The notes beneath the pieces are model-generated. The model was not told the DNA's origin. It saw only the letters and a list, made by a program, of their open reading frames with translations, and did no database searches. Below, piece by piece: positions 17,772-26,885 of a stretch of 64,000 bases of DNA. This DNA comes from Paenibacillus antibioticophila (GTDB taxonomy: Bacteria; Bacillota; Bacilli; Paenibacillales; Paenibacillaceae). The position numbers and the translations under genes were made by a program. The DNA lies in assembly GCF_000455265.1 (NCBI RefSeq), contig NZ_HG005139.1, positions 530,910 through 594,909 of the forward strand, read 5' to 3'. Within the stretch, counting starts at the first letter, position 1; each line of letters begins with the position of its first letter.

Positions 17772-19430
17772 ATGAAAAGGATCCTACTGAAAAAATGGGG
17801 CTTGCCATTAGCGCTTCTTGCAATGACCATGCTTCTCCTGTCCGGGTGTCAAAGTGTCGCCGGTCTGGACATAAACAAGGCACTTGTGCAGAGCATGACT
17901 CAAGTCTCCGGAGAGTCGAAGCAGACACTGTCGATAGAACTGGTGCCTGCGGAGGGAGTGGTTCATCCCGAAGCACAACAAATCATCGAACAGCTCAATT
18001 CCCTGTCGCTGACGATCGATAGCGCGAAGGTTCAAGACCAGGGCAATATGTCGGTCAAGGGAGCAGTGCAGTATAAAGAAGAGCAATATCCGTTCCATTT
18101 GTCGCTGGACGAACAAGGAATGGCTATTCAATTAGAGGGCGCCAAGCAGCCGATATACATAAGCACCGAGAGCGGGGCCTTGAGCGGGATGTACGCGGGG
18201 GAAGCGGCAAAGTATGAAGATCAGATTCTGGGCTTCACCAAGCAGGCCGGAGAATTTTTCTTCAAGCATTTATCGAATCCCAAGACTCTTTCCGTGAAGC
18301 AGACGCAAAGTGAAGTGTTCGGAGAATCCCTGAGCCTGACCCAGCTGCATACCGAAATTCGCGGTGACGAGCTGCTGGCGATGGTGAAGCCATTTTTGAC
18401 TAGCGTGGCAAAGGATGAACAAGGGATCAAGGATTTGATCGGGGCATTTTACGATGTGTATTACCCGATTATGCAAGAGGCTTACAGCTATTATGATGAT
18501 TATTATTACGAAGATTACTATGAAGATGAATATTACGATGATTACTATTATGAAGACTATGATTATGAAGACTATGACTACGAATACGATGATTCCGATT
18601 ATTCCGATGTTACGGCAGATCGTGGATTCGGATTGGACCTGTTCTCGATTTCGCAATCCAAGCCTGTAGTAGTTGCTACCATGACGGCGACCATTCAAGA
18701 GGTGATCAATACCCTGCTGACCGACTACGACGCGAATATGAAGAGCCTGCTTGAGGAGACCCCGGAGCTGAATGTGGTTCTCGGAAAGGATACCGTACTG
18801 GATCTGGATCTGTATTTTGACAGCAAGCTGCAGATTCGCAAACAGGCCATGGAATTGACGATTGCACTCCCGGCCTCGGAGGATTTACCGCTTCAGTCTG
18901 TGAAGCTCAAGGCTGATACCGAACAGCGTAATTTGGGCGGAACTGTAGAAATCGATGCCGTTGACGTCACTTCAGGCGTCATTGATTACTTCGGGAAGCC
19001 CATGACTCCTGGTGAGATGCTTCGTAACTTTGAGTCCGATTCCGCTATTTACAAGCTGCTAAAGGATGACTTCCAGTTTACGTACAAGAGCGTCTATCTC
19101 GATCCTCATAACAGTTATTATGGAGTGGTTGTAAACAATAACACTACCTTTGTACCGCTTCGTTATTTGTCCGAAGAATTGGATGCTGGGGTTAAATGGG
19201 ACGCGTATTCAAAGAATATCGTCATTACTGACGATATCACGGGTCAGGAGATCAGAGTGACTCCGGATTCCAAGCATGCTTCCATCGGCGGAAAGGCGGT
19301 AGTTCTGGAGCAGCCGGTCTTTGTCAATGAAGATGGCGTGACTTACGTGCCGCTTCGGTTCATGTCAGAGGCATTGGGAGCAAAGGTCACGGTTGAAGAG
19401 GACGGATGGATCTTTATCGAACGTCCATAA
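17772..19430 (+). CDS. secreted lipoprotein with Tyr/Asp/Glu-rich insert and copper-amine-oxidase-like stalk domain
   Basis: 552 residues. Signal peptide with lipobox LLSGC (Cys26). Residues 30-230 form an unrecognised, mostly beta domain. Residues about 236-279 consist almost only of Tyr, Asp and Glu (short blocks such as YYDDYYYEDYYEDEYYDD). Residues about 450-552 carry two halves of the copper-amine-oxidase N-terminal-like stalk domain (FVPLRYLSEELDAGVKWD and YVPLRFMSEALGAKV), common in Paenibacillus wall-associated proteins. GGAGGAGAG precedes ATG. A terminator follows. Function unknown; the acidic aromatic patch could bind cations or surfaces. Confidence 0.85.
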   Translation: MKRILLKKWGLPLALLAMTMLLLSGCQSVAGLDINKALVQSMTQVSGESKQTLSIELVPAEGVVHPEAQQIIEQLNSLSLTIDSAKVQDQGNMSVKGAVQYKEEQYPFHLSLDEQGMAIQLEGAKQPIYISTESGALSGMYAGEAAKYEDQILGFTKQAGEFFFKHLSNPKTLSVKQTQSEVFGESLSLTQLHTEIRGDELLAMVKPFLTSVAKDEQGIKDLIGAFYDVYYPIMQEAYSYYDDYYYEDYYEDEYYDDYYYEDYDYEDYDYEYDDSDYSDVTADRGFGLDLFSISQSKPVVVATMTATIQEVINTLLTDYDANMKSLLEETPELNVVLGKDTVLDLDLYFDSKLQIRKQAMELTIALPASEDLPLQSVKLKADTEQRNLGGTVEIDAVDVTSGVIDYFGKPMTPGEMLRNFESDSAIYKLLKDDFQFTYKSVYLDPHNSYYGVVVNNNTTFVPLRYLSEELDAGVKWDAYSKNIVITDDITGQEIRVTPDSKHASIGGKAVVLEQPVFVNEDGVTYVPLRFMSEALGAKVTVEEDGWIFIERP

Positions 19431-19463
19431 GGGTTAGCAAGCACAGGACAATTATTATCACGT

Positions 19464-19506
19464 ACGGAGGGACCGGACGAACAATCCGTGTTCCTTCGTT
19501 TTTTAT
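19464..19506 (+). terminator. terminator after the Tyr/Asp-rich lipoprotein gene
   Basis: ACGGAGGGAC pairs with GTTCCTTCGT (with G-T pairs) and continues as GGA/TCC, followed directly by TTTTTTAT. Confidence 0.75.
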
Positions 19507-19543
19507 ACTTATTCTGGTTTTGGGTTGAAAGGAATGACTTGTT

Positions 19544-19951
19544 TTGTTAAAGCTAAAGCGTGGAGATATTCTGCTGATTGTTCTGCTGCTGACTGCAGGG
19601 GTCGGTTGGCTTGGGGTGCAGTATTGGGACGGCATGCGTGAAGTAGAGGCGGGGCAACTTAGCGCTTCGATTTCAGTAGATGGTGAATTTTATCGCTCTG
19701 TGTCGCTTGATGGCGAGGATGAGGAAATTGATATTCAGACCGAGTATGGTCACAACATACTGAAGAAATATGACGGGGGCATCCAGATGATTTATGCGGA
19801 TTGTCCGAAAAAAATTTCCATGGCCATGGGTTTCATTTCCCGCCCCAATCAAACGATTATTTGTGTGCCGAACCGGGTCTTTGTGGAGATCGTCGGCTCC
19901 CCTTCGCCGGATATCGATCCGGCAGAAGAAATTGATGCTTATGTACGTTAA
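19544..19951 (+). CDS. small membrane-anchored protein with NusG domain II-like fold
   Basis: 135 residues from TTG with GAAAGGA about eight bases upstream. One N-terminal membrane helix (about 8-27), then a beta-rich extracellular domain. GHNILKKYDGGIQMIYADCPKKISMAMGFISRPNQTIICVPNRV matches the pattern of the Firmicute NusG_II family: an N-x-V/I repeat followed by a conserved DCPDK-like motif. These secreted relatives are unrelated in role to transcription factor NusG and have no established function. A hairpin shared with the convergent speD follows. Confidence 0.75.
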   Translation: MLKLKRGDILLIVLLLTAGVGWLGVQYWDGMREVEAGQLSASISVDGEFYRSVSLDGEDEEIDIQTEYGHNILKKYDGGIQMIYADCPKKISMAMGFISRPNQTIICVPNRVFVEIVGSPSPDIDPAEEIDAYVR

Positions 19952-19977
19952 AAATCCGACCTGCTCGACGGCAGGTC
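19951..19977 (-). terminator. terminator of speD
   Basis: GACCTGC pairs with GCAGGTC around a six-base loop. Read on the minus strand it is followed by GGATTTTT. The stem overlaps the speD stop codon. Confidence 0.65.
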
Positions 19978-20782
19978 AGATGATATTTTTTCCATAGAAG
20001 ATTTCGTCCATTTCAACTGTGAGGCGCTCAGTAATTTCTTCCTGTTCTTCCTTGCTTAAAGAATCCTTCGTATAGCCGAATAAGTAATTATTCAGGTCGA
20101 ATGCCTTGAGCTTGCACTTGGTATGGAAGATATGCTCCTGGTAGACGTTGACGTCAATCATCTGATACTGCTCCAGTACTTCGTCAGGAATATAGTTCTG
20201 AATAGAGCTGATGTCATGGTCGATGAACAGCTTGTGTCCGTTAATATCCCGGGTGAAGCCCCGAACGCGATAATCAATGGTCATGATATCGGTATCAAAG
20301 GAATGGATGAGGTAGTTCAATGCCTTCAGCGGCGATATCTCACCACAGGTGGACACGTCGATATCGGCCCGAAAGGTGCTGATGCCTTCATTCGGATGAT
20401 ACTCGGGATACGTATGCACGGTAATATGGCTTTTATCAAGCTGGAGAACAACATTGTCCGGCAGCGGACCGGGAGACTCCTCAAATGATTCGGTAGGAAC
20501 TTCAACGACAGGCCCTTCTGATACCAGTACAGTGACGCTGGCTCCCTGGGGGACGTAATCCTGCTTCGCTACATTTAATACATGCGCCCCAATGATGTCG
20601 GCGACCGTCGTCAGAATGCTGGTAAGACGCTCTGAATTGTATTGCTCATCAATATAGGCGATGTATGCCTCACGCTCTTCTCTGGTGCGGGTATAGCAGA
20701 TATCGTACATATTGAAGCTCAGCGATTTGGTCAGATTATTGAATTCATGCAGTTGGATTCGCTGCTCCTGAGTCAGTTTCAC
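19976..20782 (-). CDS. speD: S-adenosylmethionine decarboxylase proenzyme, long (E. coli-like) form
   Basis: 268 residues, matching the ~264-residue class-1 enzyme of E. coli rather than the ~125-residue SpeH form of B. subtilis. [13 protein letters not shown] near 115-127 contains the Ser (118) expected to self-cleave and become the pyruvoyl cofactor. Cys in [15 protein letters not shown] is the usual proton donor. It makes decarboxylated SAM for spermidine synthesis. GTG start with AAGGGGGG eight bases upstream. No speE is adjacent. Confidence 0.92.
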   Translation of the reverse strand: MKLTQEQRIQLHEFNNLTKSLSFNMYDICYTRTREEREAYIAYIDEQYNSERLTSILTTVADIIGAHVLNVAKQDYVPQGASVTVLVSEGPVVEVPTESFEESPGPLPDNVVLQLDKSHITVHTYPEYHPNEGISTFRADIDVSTCGEISPLKALNYLIHSFDTDIMTIDYRVRGFTRDINGHKLFIDHDISSIQNYIPDEVLEQYQMIDVNVYQEHIFHTKCKLKAFDLNNYLFGYTKDSLSKEEQEEITERLTVEMDEIFYGKNII

Positions 20783-20854
20783 GGAAGAGGCCCCCCTTGG
20801 TTATAGTACCTCTTCTTTTTTATACCCACTCTTGAAAGGAACAAACGTTAACCT

Positions 20855-20881
20855 AAAAAAACCGCTCCCTTAAGGGAGCGG
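20855..20881 (-). terminator. terminator of the DUF805 gene
   Basis: CCGCTCCCTTAAGGGAGCGG is a perfect palindrome. The minus strand continues with TTTTTT. Confidence 0.85.
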
Positions 20882-20895
20882 CAGGTGCCAGAAAA

Positions 20896-21261
20896 CTACG
20901 CAGAAACCGGAAGAGGTCCAGTCTTCGGGTTCGGGCCGTATTGGTTTGCTGCAGGATCGCTATCCAGGCAAGCAAAGACGAGCAATACAATTGCTCCTAC
21001 AGCCGGGATTAAGGCTAGCAAAAGCCACAGGCCGCTTTTTCCGGTGTCATGGAGGCGGCGAACCCACAAGGCTATTGTCGGCAGAAGAACCGCTAAAGCG
21101 TACAGCCCGCCCAGGAATCCGCCAAGCCCCAGAATTCTATCCAGGATTCCGAGAACGAACGCGGCCAGAAAGTTGAACAAGATGAACATCCAAAACTCTG
21201 TCCGTCGAGCCCTCCCGCTAAATCCCACATAGTTTTGTAATACCTTAAGATACCATTGCAT
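20896..21261 (-). CDS. DUF805 family membrane protein
   Basis: 121 residues with three to four membrane helices. Characteristic YVGFSGRARRTEFW near residue 11, then RRLHDTGKSGLWLLL near 68, which define DUF805 (YhaH/YhaI-like). Function is unknown; such proteins often flank phage, stress or membrane genes. GGGAGGAAACACA precedes ATG. Stands alone with its own terminator. Confidence 0.88.
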   Translation of the reverse strand: MQWYLKVLQNYVGFSGRARRTEFWMFILFNFLAAFVLGILDRILGLGGFLGGLYALAVLLPTIALWVRRLHDTGKSGLWLLLALIPAVGAIVLLVFACLDSDPAANQYGPNPKTGPLPVSA

Positions 21262-21395
21262 TGTGTTTCCTCCCTCAAAATTGAGCTACATTCTCATATG
21301 TATGCTTGAATGCTCTATTTATTTATAAATGATTTTCCAAAATGCGACAATGTTTCTTTTGTACTATTTTATCCGTCCTTTTTCCTATCTCTGAT

Positions 21396-21424
21396 TTGTG
21401 CATGAAATAATTCAAAATTAATAT
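21396..21424 (+). promoter_or_regulatory. sigma-A-like promoter of the cellulase gene
   Basis: TTGTGC (21396-21401), a 17-base spacer and TAATAT (21419-21424). The cre box lies about 30-45 bases downstream of the expected start point. Confidence 0.5.
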
Positions 21425-21462
21425 GGTATTGGCCCTCGGAAAATTGTGGTAACCTTAAAAAA

Positions 21463-21476
21463 AGAAAACGCTTACA
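21463..21476 (+). promoter_or_regulatory. CcpA catabolite-repression (cre) box
   Basis: AGAAAACGCTTACA matches the cre consensus TGWAARCGYTWNCW at 13 of 14 positions, only the first base differing. Placed in the leader of the cellulase gene, it predicts repression by preferred sugars through a roadblock mechanism. Confidence 0.75.
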
Positions 21477-21508
21477 AAAAATGCCGCGAAAGGGAGGAAC
21501 ATGAATCG

Positions 21509-23234
21509 ATGAGTAGAAGAACGAAATTCCGCTCGATCACCGCATTCGCCATGGCGGCCATGATGGCGGTATCCTTGCTGTCCACAGCAGTATCCGCTGC
21601 TGCGGGGGAACTGAAAGCACCGGATGCGAAAACAAGTATCAGCGCTTATGTCGAGGCCATGCAGCCGGGCTGGAACCTGGGCAACACCCTTGACGCTACA
21701 GGGGATGATGAGACATCCTGGGGGAATCCGCGTGTCACGAAGGAGTTCATTCAGCAAATTGCCGCTGAAGGCTACAAGAGCATTCGCATACCTGTAACCT
21801 GGGGCCAGCACATGGGTGAAGCTCCGAACTACACCATTGACCCGGCGTATATGGACCGTGTTCAAGAGGTGGTAGGCTGGGCACTGGATGCCGATCTCTA
21901 TGTCATGATTAATATGCATCATGATTCCTGGCAATGGATCAGCTATATGGAGAGCAACCATGATGAAGTGCTGGCCAAATTTAGCGCGGCATGGACACAA
22001 ATTGCAGACCTCTTCAAGAATCATTCAGAGAAGCTGATGTTTGAAGCGATTAATGAGCCAAGATTTACAGATGGAGGTACCACGGACAAAGAGAAGCAAT
22101 ATGAGATGCTGAAGGAACTGCTTGTCTCGTTCCATAAGATTGTGAGAGCTTCCGGCGGGGAGAATGGAGTACGCCCCCCTGGTTATCCCTACACGCGAAA
22201 CCTCACCGGCCCAGGAAGACCTGGATGTGCTGTATGAGACGATTCAGGAATTCAACGATCCGAATCTGATCGCCACGGTTCACTTCTATGGCTTCTGGCC
22301 GTTCAGCGTTAATATTGCGGGCTACTATAAGCTGGAGCAAGATACGATGAATGATATGATTACGACGTTTGACAATGTCCGTAATACGCTGGTCTCCAAA
22401 GGGATTCCAGTCATTCTCGGCGAGTACGGATTGTTGGGATTCGATAAGAATACCAGTGTTATTGAGCAAGGCGAAAAGCTGAAGTTTTTTGAAAATCTGA
22501 TGCATGTGCTTAACGAACGGCAAATTACGCATATGCTCTGGGATAACGGACAGCACTTAAACCGGACAGAGCTCGTCTGGTCTGATCCGGAGCTCATCCA
22601 TATCATGAAGGCAGGCTGGGAGCGGCGTGCTTCTACGGCCGAAACAGATCTTGTCTACTTGAAATACGGGGAAGAAGTGAAGGATGTGAAGGTTCAATTA
22701 AATCTGAACGGCAATAGGCTTTCTGAACTATATAACGGATCTGAGAAGCTTGGGCAAGGAAAAGACTATGAACTGGCTGGTTCGGAGTTGACTCTGAGGG
22801 CTAGTCTGCTTACCCGGTTAACGAAGGCAGGGCATCTTGGGCAGAATGCCATTTTATCCGCCAAGTTTAGCTACGGGCCTGACTGGAGATTAAAGGTAGT
22901 CGTCTATGATTTGCCTCAATTGGGTGACACGGCTGGAACTGTAGATAATTTTGCTATTCCAACGCTCTTCAACGGTAACCGCCTGGCGACCATGGAAGCA
23001 ATCTATAAGGATGGCAGCTTTGCAGGTCCTCAGAACTGGACATCTTATAAGGAATATGCCTACACCTTCACGCCTGACTTTATGAAGAACCGGATTGTCA
23101 TTACCGAAAATTTCTTTAATGAAACGAAGGACGGGGAAGTGACCCTGAAATTCCACTTCTGGGGCGGAGATATTGTGAGCTACAAAATATCGAAATCAGG
23201 CGCACAGGTTACAGGCGAAGCCGTTACAGAGTAA
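21509..23234 (+). pseudogene. GH5 endoglucanase with CBM_X2 and CBM46 modules, frameshifted in a C6 run
   Basis: Start ATG at 21509 follows AGGGAGG; the ATG at 21501 is followed by an early stop. The first frame runs 21509-22237 and the correct continuation lies in another frame up to 23234. Removing one C from the six-C run at 22174-22179 restores GVRPLVIPT and a protein of about 574 residues. Order: signal peptide (1-33), GH5 catalytic domain with acid/base Glu (INEP, about 183) and nucleophile Glu (LGEYG, about 305), Ig-like CBM_X2 and a C-terminal CBM46-like module, as in Bacillus Cel5B. It would cleave beta-1,4-glucans outside the cell. Either a true mutation, a switchable homopolymer or an assembly error. 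Confidence 0.85.
22174..22179 (+). other. six-cytosine run at the cellulase frameshift
   Basis: The reading frame changes at this homopolymer. Five C residues would join both halves of the GH5 domain exactly across a conserved strand. Confidence 0.8.
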
Positions 23235-23262
23235 AGCCTGTGCTTAGCCTGGATTCAGCTAG

Positions 23263-23299
23263 AGGGCGTCCCGAGAGGGGCGCTTCTTATCTTTTTAAA
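23263..23299 (+). terminator. terminator after the cellulase gene
   Basis: GGCGTCCC pairs with GGGGCGCT around GAGA, followed by TCTTATCTTTTT. Confidence 0.65.
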
Positions 23300-23408
23300 A
23301 AGACTTGCCCATTGGAGAATTCTGGGTTATGATATGAGTCCTTCTTACAAAATCGCCTTGTCTGAAGCGAACGGAGAAGCCGTTCGAGAAGCTTATCGGA
23401 GGTGTTCT

Positions 23409-24185
23409 ATGCTTTATTTCACGCTGGCCTCGAAGGCCTATGCCCGAAATTTGCAATATCGCGGAGCTCATTTGATTCATAATCTCGCGAGTGCCATGTT
23501 CGGGTTCATCTACGCCAGTATCTGGATTGGAGTGGGTGATCATGCTTCACTGGGTACCTATGGAATTCAGGGAATGGTCAGCTATATCTCCTTTACCCAG
23601 GCTGCGCTTTGGGTGACCAGCTTCATCACAAATGGTCTTGGCATTCCGCAGAGTGTCAGAACCGGTCACATCTCGTTAGATCTGATGCGTCCCGTTCACT
23701 TGTTCAGCCATCTGATGGCCCGGGAGTGGGGACAAATCGCCTACCAGTTTATCTACAAATCCATCCCGATTTACCTCATCTATGTCTTGGTATTCTCGCT
23801 GCAGCTTCCCATGCAATGGACAACCTATTGCCTAACAGCGCTTAGTCTTGTGGGCGCGTCCTATCTGGCGATTTGCATGAATTACCTGATCGGCATTAGT
23901 GCGCTATGGACAACAGAGTCCTCCTGGCTCTATTGGGGCAATCATGCCCTGATCAACCTGCTCTCAGGGTTCTTCATTCCCTTGGAGTGGCTGCCGAATG
24001 GGCTGGAGAAGCTCGCGTGGATCTCGCCTTACCCTTATTTGCTCTATGTGCCGACATCCCTGTATCTGGAACGGGGCGACATATCCTGGCTCGGAGGCAC
24101 TTTGATCTGGTGTGTGCTTATGACCGGTGTTTGCCTGTTGGCTACACGGGTTGTTAGACGCAAGGTGGAGGTGCAGGGAGGATGA
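23409..24185 (+). CDS. ABC-2 type exporter permease (first of two)
   Basis: About 258 residues from ATG at 23409, with GGAGGTG six bases upstream; an in-frame start at 23334 lacks this. Six membrane helices. It resembles the ABC2_membrane_6 (DUF990) family: an early charged stretch, then long hydrophobic segments, with LLSGFFIPLEWLP near 205 and a basic C terminus. It overlaps the next permease as ATGA. With that permease and the ATPase it forms an exporter of unknown substrate; relatives have been linked to drug or viologen export. Confidence 0.85.
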   Translation: MLYFTLASKAYARNLQYRGAHLIHNLASAMFGFIYASIWIGVGDHASLGTYGIQGMVSYISFTQAALWVTSFITNGLGIPQSVRTGHISLDLMRPVHLFSHLMAREWGQIAYQFIYKSIPIYLIYVLVFSLQLPMQWTTYCLTALSLVGASYLAICMNYLIGISALWTTESSWLYWGNHALINLLSGFFIPLEWLPNGLEKLAWISPYPYLLYVPTSLYLERGDISWLGGTLIWCVLMTGVCLLATRVVRRKVEVQGG

Positions 24186-24985
24186 ATTCGTTTCAAACCT
24201 GGATACACATGTATTTGTTGCTCATTCGTACGACTGTAAGAAGTCGAATGCAGTACAAATTCAACTTTGTTATTGGCTCCTTTTTAGCAGCATTCATTCA
24301 GATTTCGGAATTTCTCATGGTCGCCATCGTACTGGCTCGGTTTGGCGGCATCCGTGGCTGGTCTATTCATGAGGTCGGTTATCTGGTTGCGGTTATGACC
24401 TTGTCGAAGACCTTGTATCGAACGATAGCAGATGAAGTGCATCATCTGGAAAAATATTTAGTCAGCGGCGACTTCGACCAATTGCTGACTCGTCCGTTGC
24501 CCGTGCTTCTCGCGCTGATGCCCCAGAGCTTCCGGATTATGATCGGCGAGGTGATGCAGGGCGGCTTCATTCTGTGCTGGTCGCTTGCAGGGATGCTGCA
24601 GGCAGGATCGATTGGCTGGCCGACCGTATGGTGGACACCGTTTATCATTCTAACGGGAGCGATTATTCTGTTCTCCATCGGTCTCGCCACCGCGACGATC
24701 GGCTTCTGGACGACAAGAATCAGTGAGCTGCAGACCTCCACAGAGGATGCGGCCCGTTCGGCGGCTCAATATCCGTTAGCCATTTACCCGAAGTGGCTGG
24801 CTTCTTTCCTGCTGTATGCCATCCCCGTCGGATTTGTTAACTATTTGCCCTCACTCTACTTGGTGAAAGGTGAGCTGGGGGCTTGGGTGCTTGCGGTTAC
24901 GACTGCCATGGCTCTGGTCTGTCTGGCGGCGGCACTGCGGTTCTGGCAGTTTGGAATTACCAAATATCAAAGCACGGGAAGCTGA
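24182..24985 (+). CDS. ABC-2 type exporter permease (second of two, DUF990-like)
   Basis: 267 residues, six predicted membrane helices. Typical DUF990 pattern RSRMQYKFNFVIGSF near residue 18 and GDFDQLLTRPLPVL near 98, just after the first helices. Start overlaps the stop of the previous permease by four bases. The ATPase gene follows 14 bases later. The two permeases are divergent paralogues, suggesting a heterodimeric channel. Confidence 0.87.
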   Translation: MNSFQTWIHMYLLLIRTTVRSRMQYKFNFVIGSFLAAFIQISEFLMVAIVLARFGGIRGWSIHEVGYLVAVMTLSKTLYRTIADEVHHLEKYLVSGDFDQLLTRPLPVLLALMPQSFRIMIGEVMQGGFILCWSLAGMLQAGSIGWPTVWWTPFIILTGAIILFSIGLATATIGFWTTRISELQTSTEDAARSAAQYPLAIYPKWLASFLLYAIPVGFVNYLPSLYLVKGELGAWVLAVTTAMALVCLAAALRFWQFGITKYQSTGS

Positions 24986-24999
24986 GGAGGAGAGAATAC

Positions 25000-25977
25000 A
25001 TGATTGAAGCAAGACATCTCTGCAAAGAGTTCAAGACACCTGCGGTAAAAGGAGGACGGTTCTCGGGCGTCAGAACCTTGTTCTCACGGGAATACCGGGT
25101 GAAGGAAGCCGTGCGGGACATCTCCTTTCAGGTGCTTCCCGGCGAATTTGTCGGTTATATCGGGCCGAATGGGGCAGGCAAGTCGACGACGATCAAAATG
25201 CTGACCGGGATTCTTCATCCAAGCTCTGGGGAGGTTCGGATAAGGGGACTGAATCCGCACCGCGAGCGCAGAAAGGCTGTCCAGCAGCTGGGCGTTGTGT
25301 TCGGACAGCGCAGCCAGCTGTGGTGGGATCTGCCGGTCAAAGTTTCGTATGATATCCTTGCCCATATGTACCGGGTCCCGGCGGAGCTGAAAAAGCAGCG
25401 CTTGGAGCGGTTTGCCGAGCTGTTGAATTTACCCGAGTTCTGGGATACCCCAGTTCGCAAGCTTTCGCTTGGACAGCGGATGAGGGCCGATCTTGCCGCC
25501 GCGATGCTGCATGATCCGGATCTGCTCTTTCTGGATGAGCCAACGATTGGATTAGATGTGCATGCCAAGCAAGGAATTCGCGAGTTCCTTCGTCAGTTGA
25601 ACAAGGAATACGGAAAGACCATCCTGCTGACGACCCATGATATGGATGATATCGAGCAGTTATGCAGCAGAGTAATGGTCATCAACCATGGGGCGTTGAG
25701 CTATGATGGAACGGTTGCGGAACTGCGCGAGAGGATTGGCCTGCCTGCGGTGATTACGGTAACTTACCGGGGAGGCTGTCAAATACCGGTCCTGGAGCAG
25801 CCGGGGCCAGTCTATCGCATCGTATCGGCGGAAGGAGAGACCCTTAGAATTGAAGCCGATCTTCGGGCTATGGGTGTGATGGAATTGATCAAGGAGCTTG
25901 GGACATGGGGGGAGATCGCCGATCTGTCGATTGAAGGCCCAGATTTTGAGGAGGTCGTACGCCGCTTTTCCGAGTGA
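25000..25977 (+). CDS. ABC exporter ATP-binding protein
   Basis: 325 residues from ATG at 25000 with AGGAGGAGAG upstream; an upstream in-frame ATG lies inside the preceding gene. Walker A GPNGAGKST near 56, signature LSLGQRMRADLAAA near 154, Walker B LLFLDEPTIGLD near 177, switch His in TTHDMDD near 212. The signature has LSLGQ in place of LSGGQ, normal for this exporter subgroup. The ~100-residue C-terminal extension beyond the nucleotide domain is typical of ABC-2 drug exporters. Last gene of the three-gene unit, with no clear terminator before the repeat region. Confidence 0.92.
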   Translation: MIEARHLCKEFKTPAVKGGRFSGVRTLFSREYRVKEAVRDISFQVLPGEFVGYIGPNGAGKSTTIKMLTGILHPSSGEVRIRGLNPHRERRKAVQQLGVVFGQRSQLWWDLPVKVSYDILAHMYRVPAELKKQRLERFAELLNLPEFWDTPVRKLSLGQRMRADLAAAMLHDPDLLFLDEPTIGLDVHAKQGIREFLRQLNKEYGKTILLTTHDMDDIEQLCSRVMVINHGALSYDGTVAELRERIGLPAVITVTYRGGCQIPVLEQPGPVYRIVSAEGETLRIEADLRAMGVMELIKELGTWGEIADLSIEGPDFEEVVRRFSE

Positions 25978-26057
25978 GGAATCAAGATCATGTCCTGTCG
26001 CAGTTTCCTGCGAGAGCGCAGCAGTGTAAAACCGTCTAAAGATTGATTCTGCGCTTT

Positions 26058-26191
26058 GGGGGCAACGTGTGAAGGTTGCTTTCGATCGCTGTTGTTCGCG
26101 GATTCCTTTGATTGAGTAAAATCCGAAATGGTAGGAATCCACTCGCAAAGGCGAACACTCCGTTTCTACAGCACACTTCACACTTATGCCC
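26058..26191. repeat. 134-bp palindromic element with GGGCAACGTGTGAAG arms
   Basis: GGGGGCAACGTGTGAAG (26058-26074) faces CTTCACACTTATGCCC (26176-26191). Inside it GGATTCCT pairs with AGGAATCC. The same arms enclose a different core at 26886-26976, so these are two copies of one element family in the gene-free kilobase 25978-27015. Confidence 0.7.
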
Positions 26192-26392
26192 TTATTACGC
26201 GGGCTCTTTAGTTTGGCTTTATAGTGCTGATTGCACCGCACTCCCTCTAAGACGCGAATGCATTCAAACAGTAAGTAGACAAACCGTATCGTTATTGGGG
26301 ATACCCCATTTCAATAAGCCCGCAGAGCAAGACAATTCCAGCAGATTCTGCAAAATACCGACCATGTACGCATGACAGTGATCGGTTTACCG

Positions 26393-26610
26393 CATGAAAA
26401 TAGGGATCTTACGTATGCAGTGAAAAAAGGTAGCTTAAATTCAGTGGAAATGATAGAAATGCGCATCTAGTGAAATTTTTGTACTTAAATTTGACTAAAA
26501 CGTGGGTTTGGCTAGTTACTGACGATCTAAGGTAAGTTTTTTCACTAAAAGTGGGTTTGTGCGTCGAATGAAGATTTTAAGGTAAGTAATTTCATTGGAG
26601 CGTGGCCGGA
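26393..26610. repeat. degenerate 50-bp tandem array
   Basis: Units begin near 26393, 26443, 26493, 26543 and (partial) 26593. The units at 26493 and 26543 are clearest: (G/C)ACTAAAA, GTGGGTTTG and a closing TAAGGTAAGT fall at the same phase, the last exactly 50 bases apart. The first two are degraded. No reading frame is maintained. Confidence 0.6.
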
Positions 26611-26816
26611 TGAGAGTGAGCTGAATGAGGTTGGTCAAGAAGAGCGGATGAAGCTGAGGGCAAGTGGAATGCCAGGAGGTCAAGTTAAGCTCGGAGAAAA
26701 CTTCAGTACTGGCCGGACAGGCGAAGTTCCAGTGCAAGGCCGGAGCATCATTAGGTCGGGGCTCAACTATAGCCCGAGCGGTAACCCCGTCTATGATGCC
26801 GCGAACTGCAAGCTTG

Positions 26817-26875
26817 CTGCAATGCAACATGTGATGCAATCCTGTGCGACTGCATTGCAGTTGCACAGGAAAGGC
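26817..26875. repeat. interlocked hairpin sequence beside the second palindrome
   Basis: CTGCAATGCA pairs with TGCATTGCAG across a 24-base loop, and CCTGTGC inside the loop pairs with GCACAGG just outside. The two stems are mutually exclusive or form a pseudoknot. Confidence 0.5.
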
Positions 26876-26885
26876 GCAGTGATCA

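Noticed and set aside
18270..18698. Hydrophobic frames (Ile/Val or Met/Thr rich) opposite or shifted to the Tyr/Asp tract
   Set aside because: They are the reverse or shifted reading of the TAT/GAT repeats, without start signals.
25660..26241. 193-codon minus-strand frame overlapping the exporter ATPase end
   Set aside because: It lies antisense to a certain gene and crosses the repeat element; no ribosome-binding site or family.
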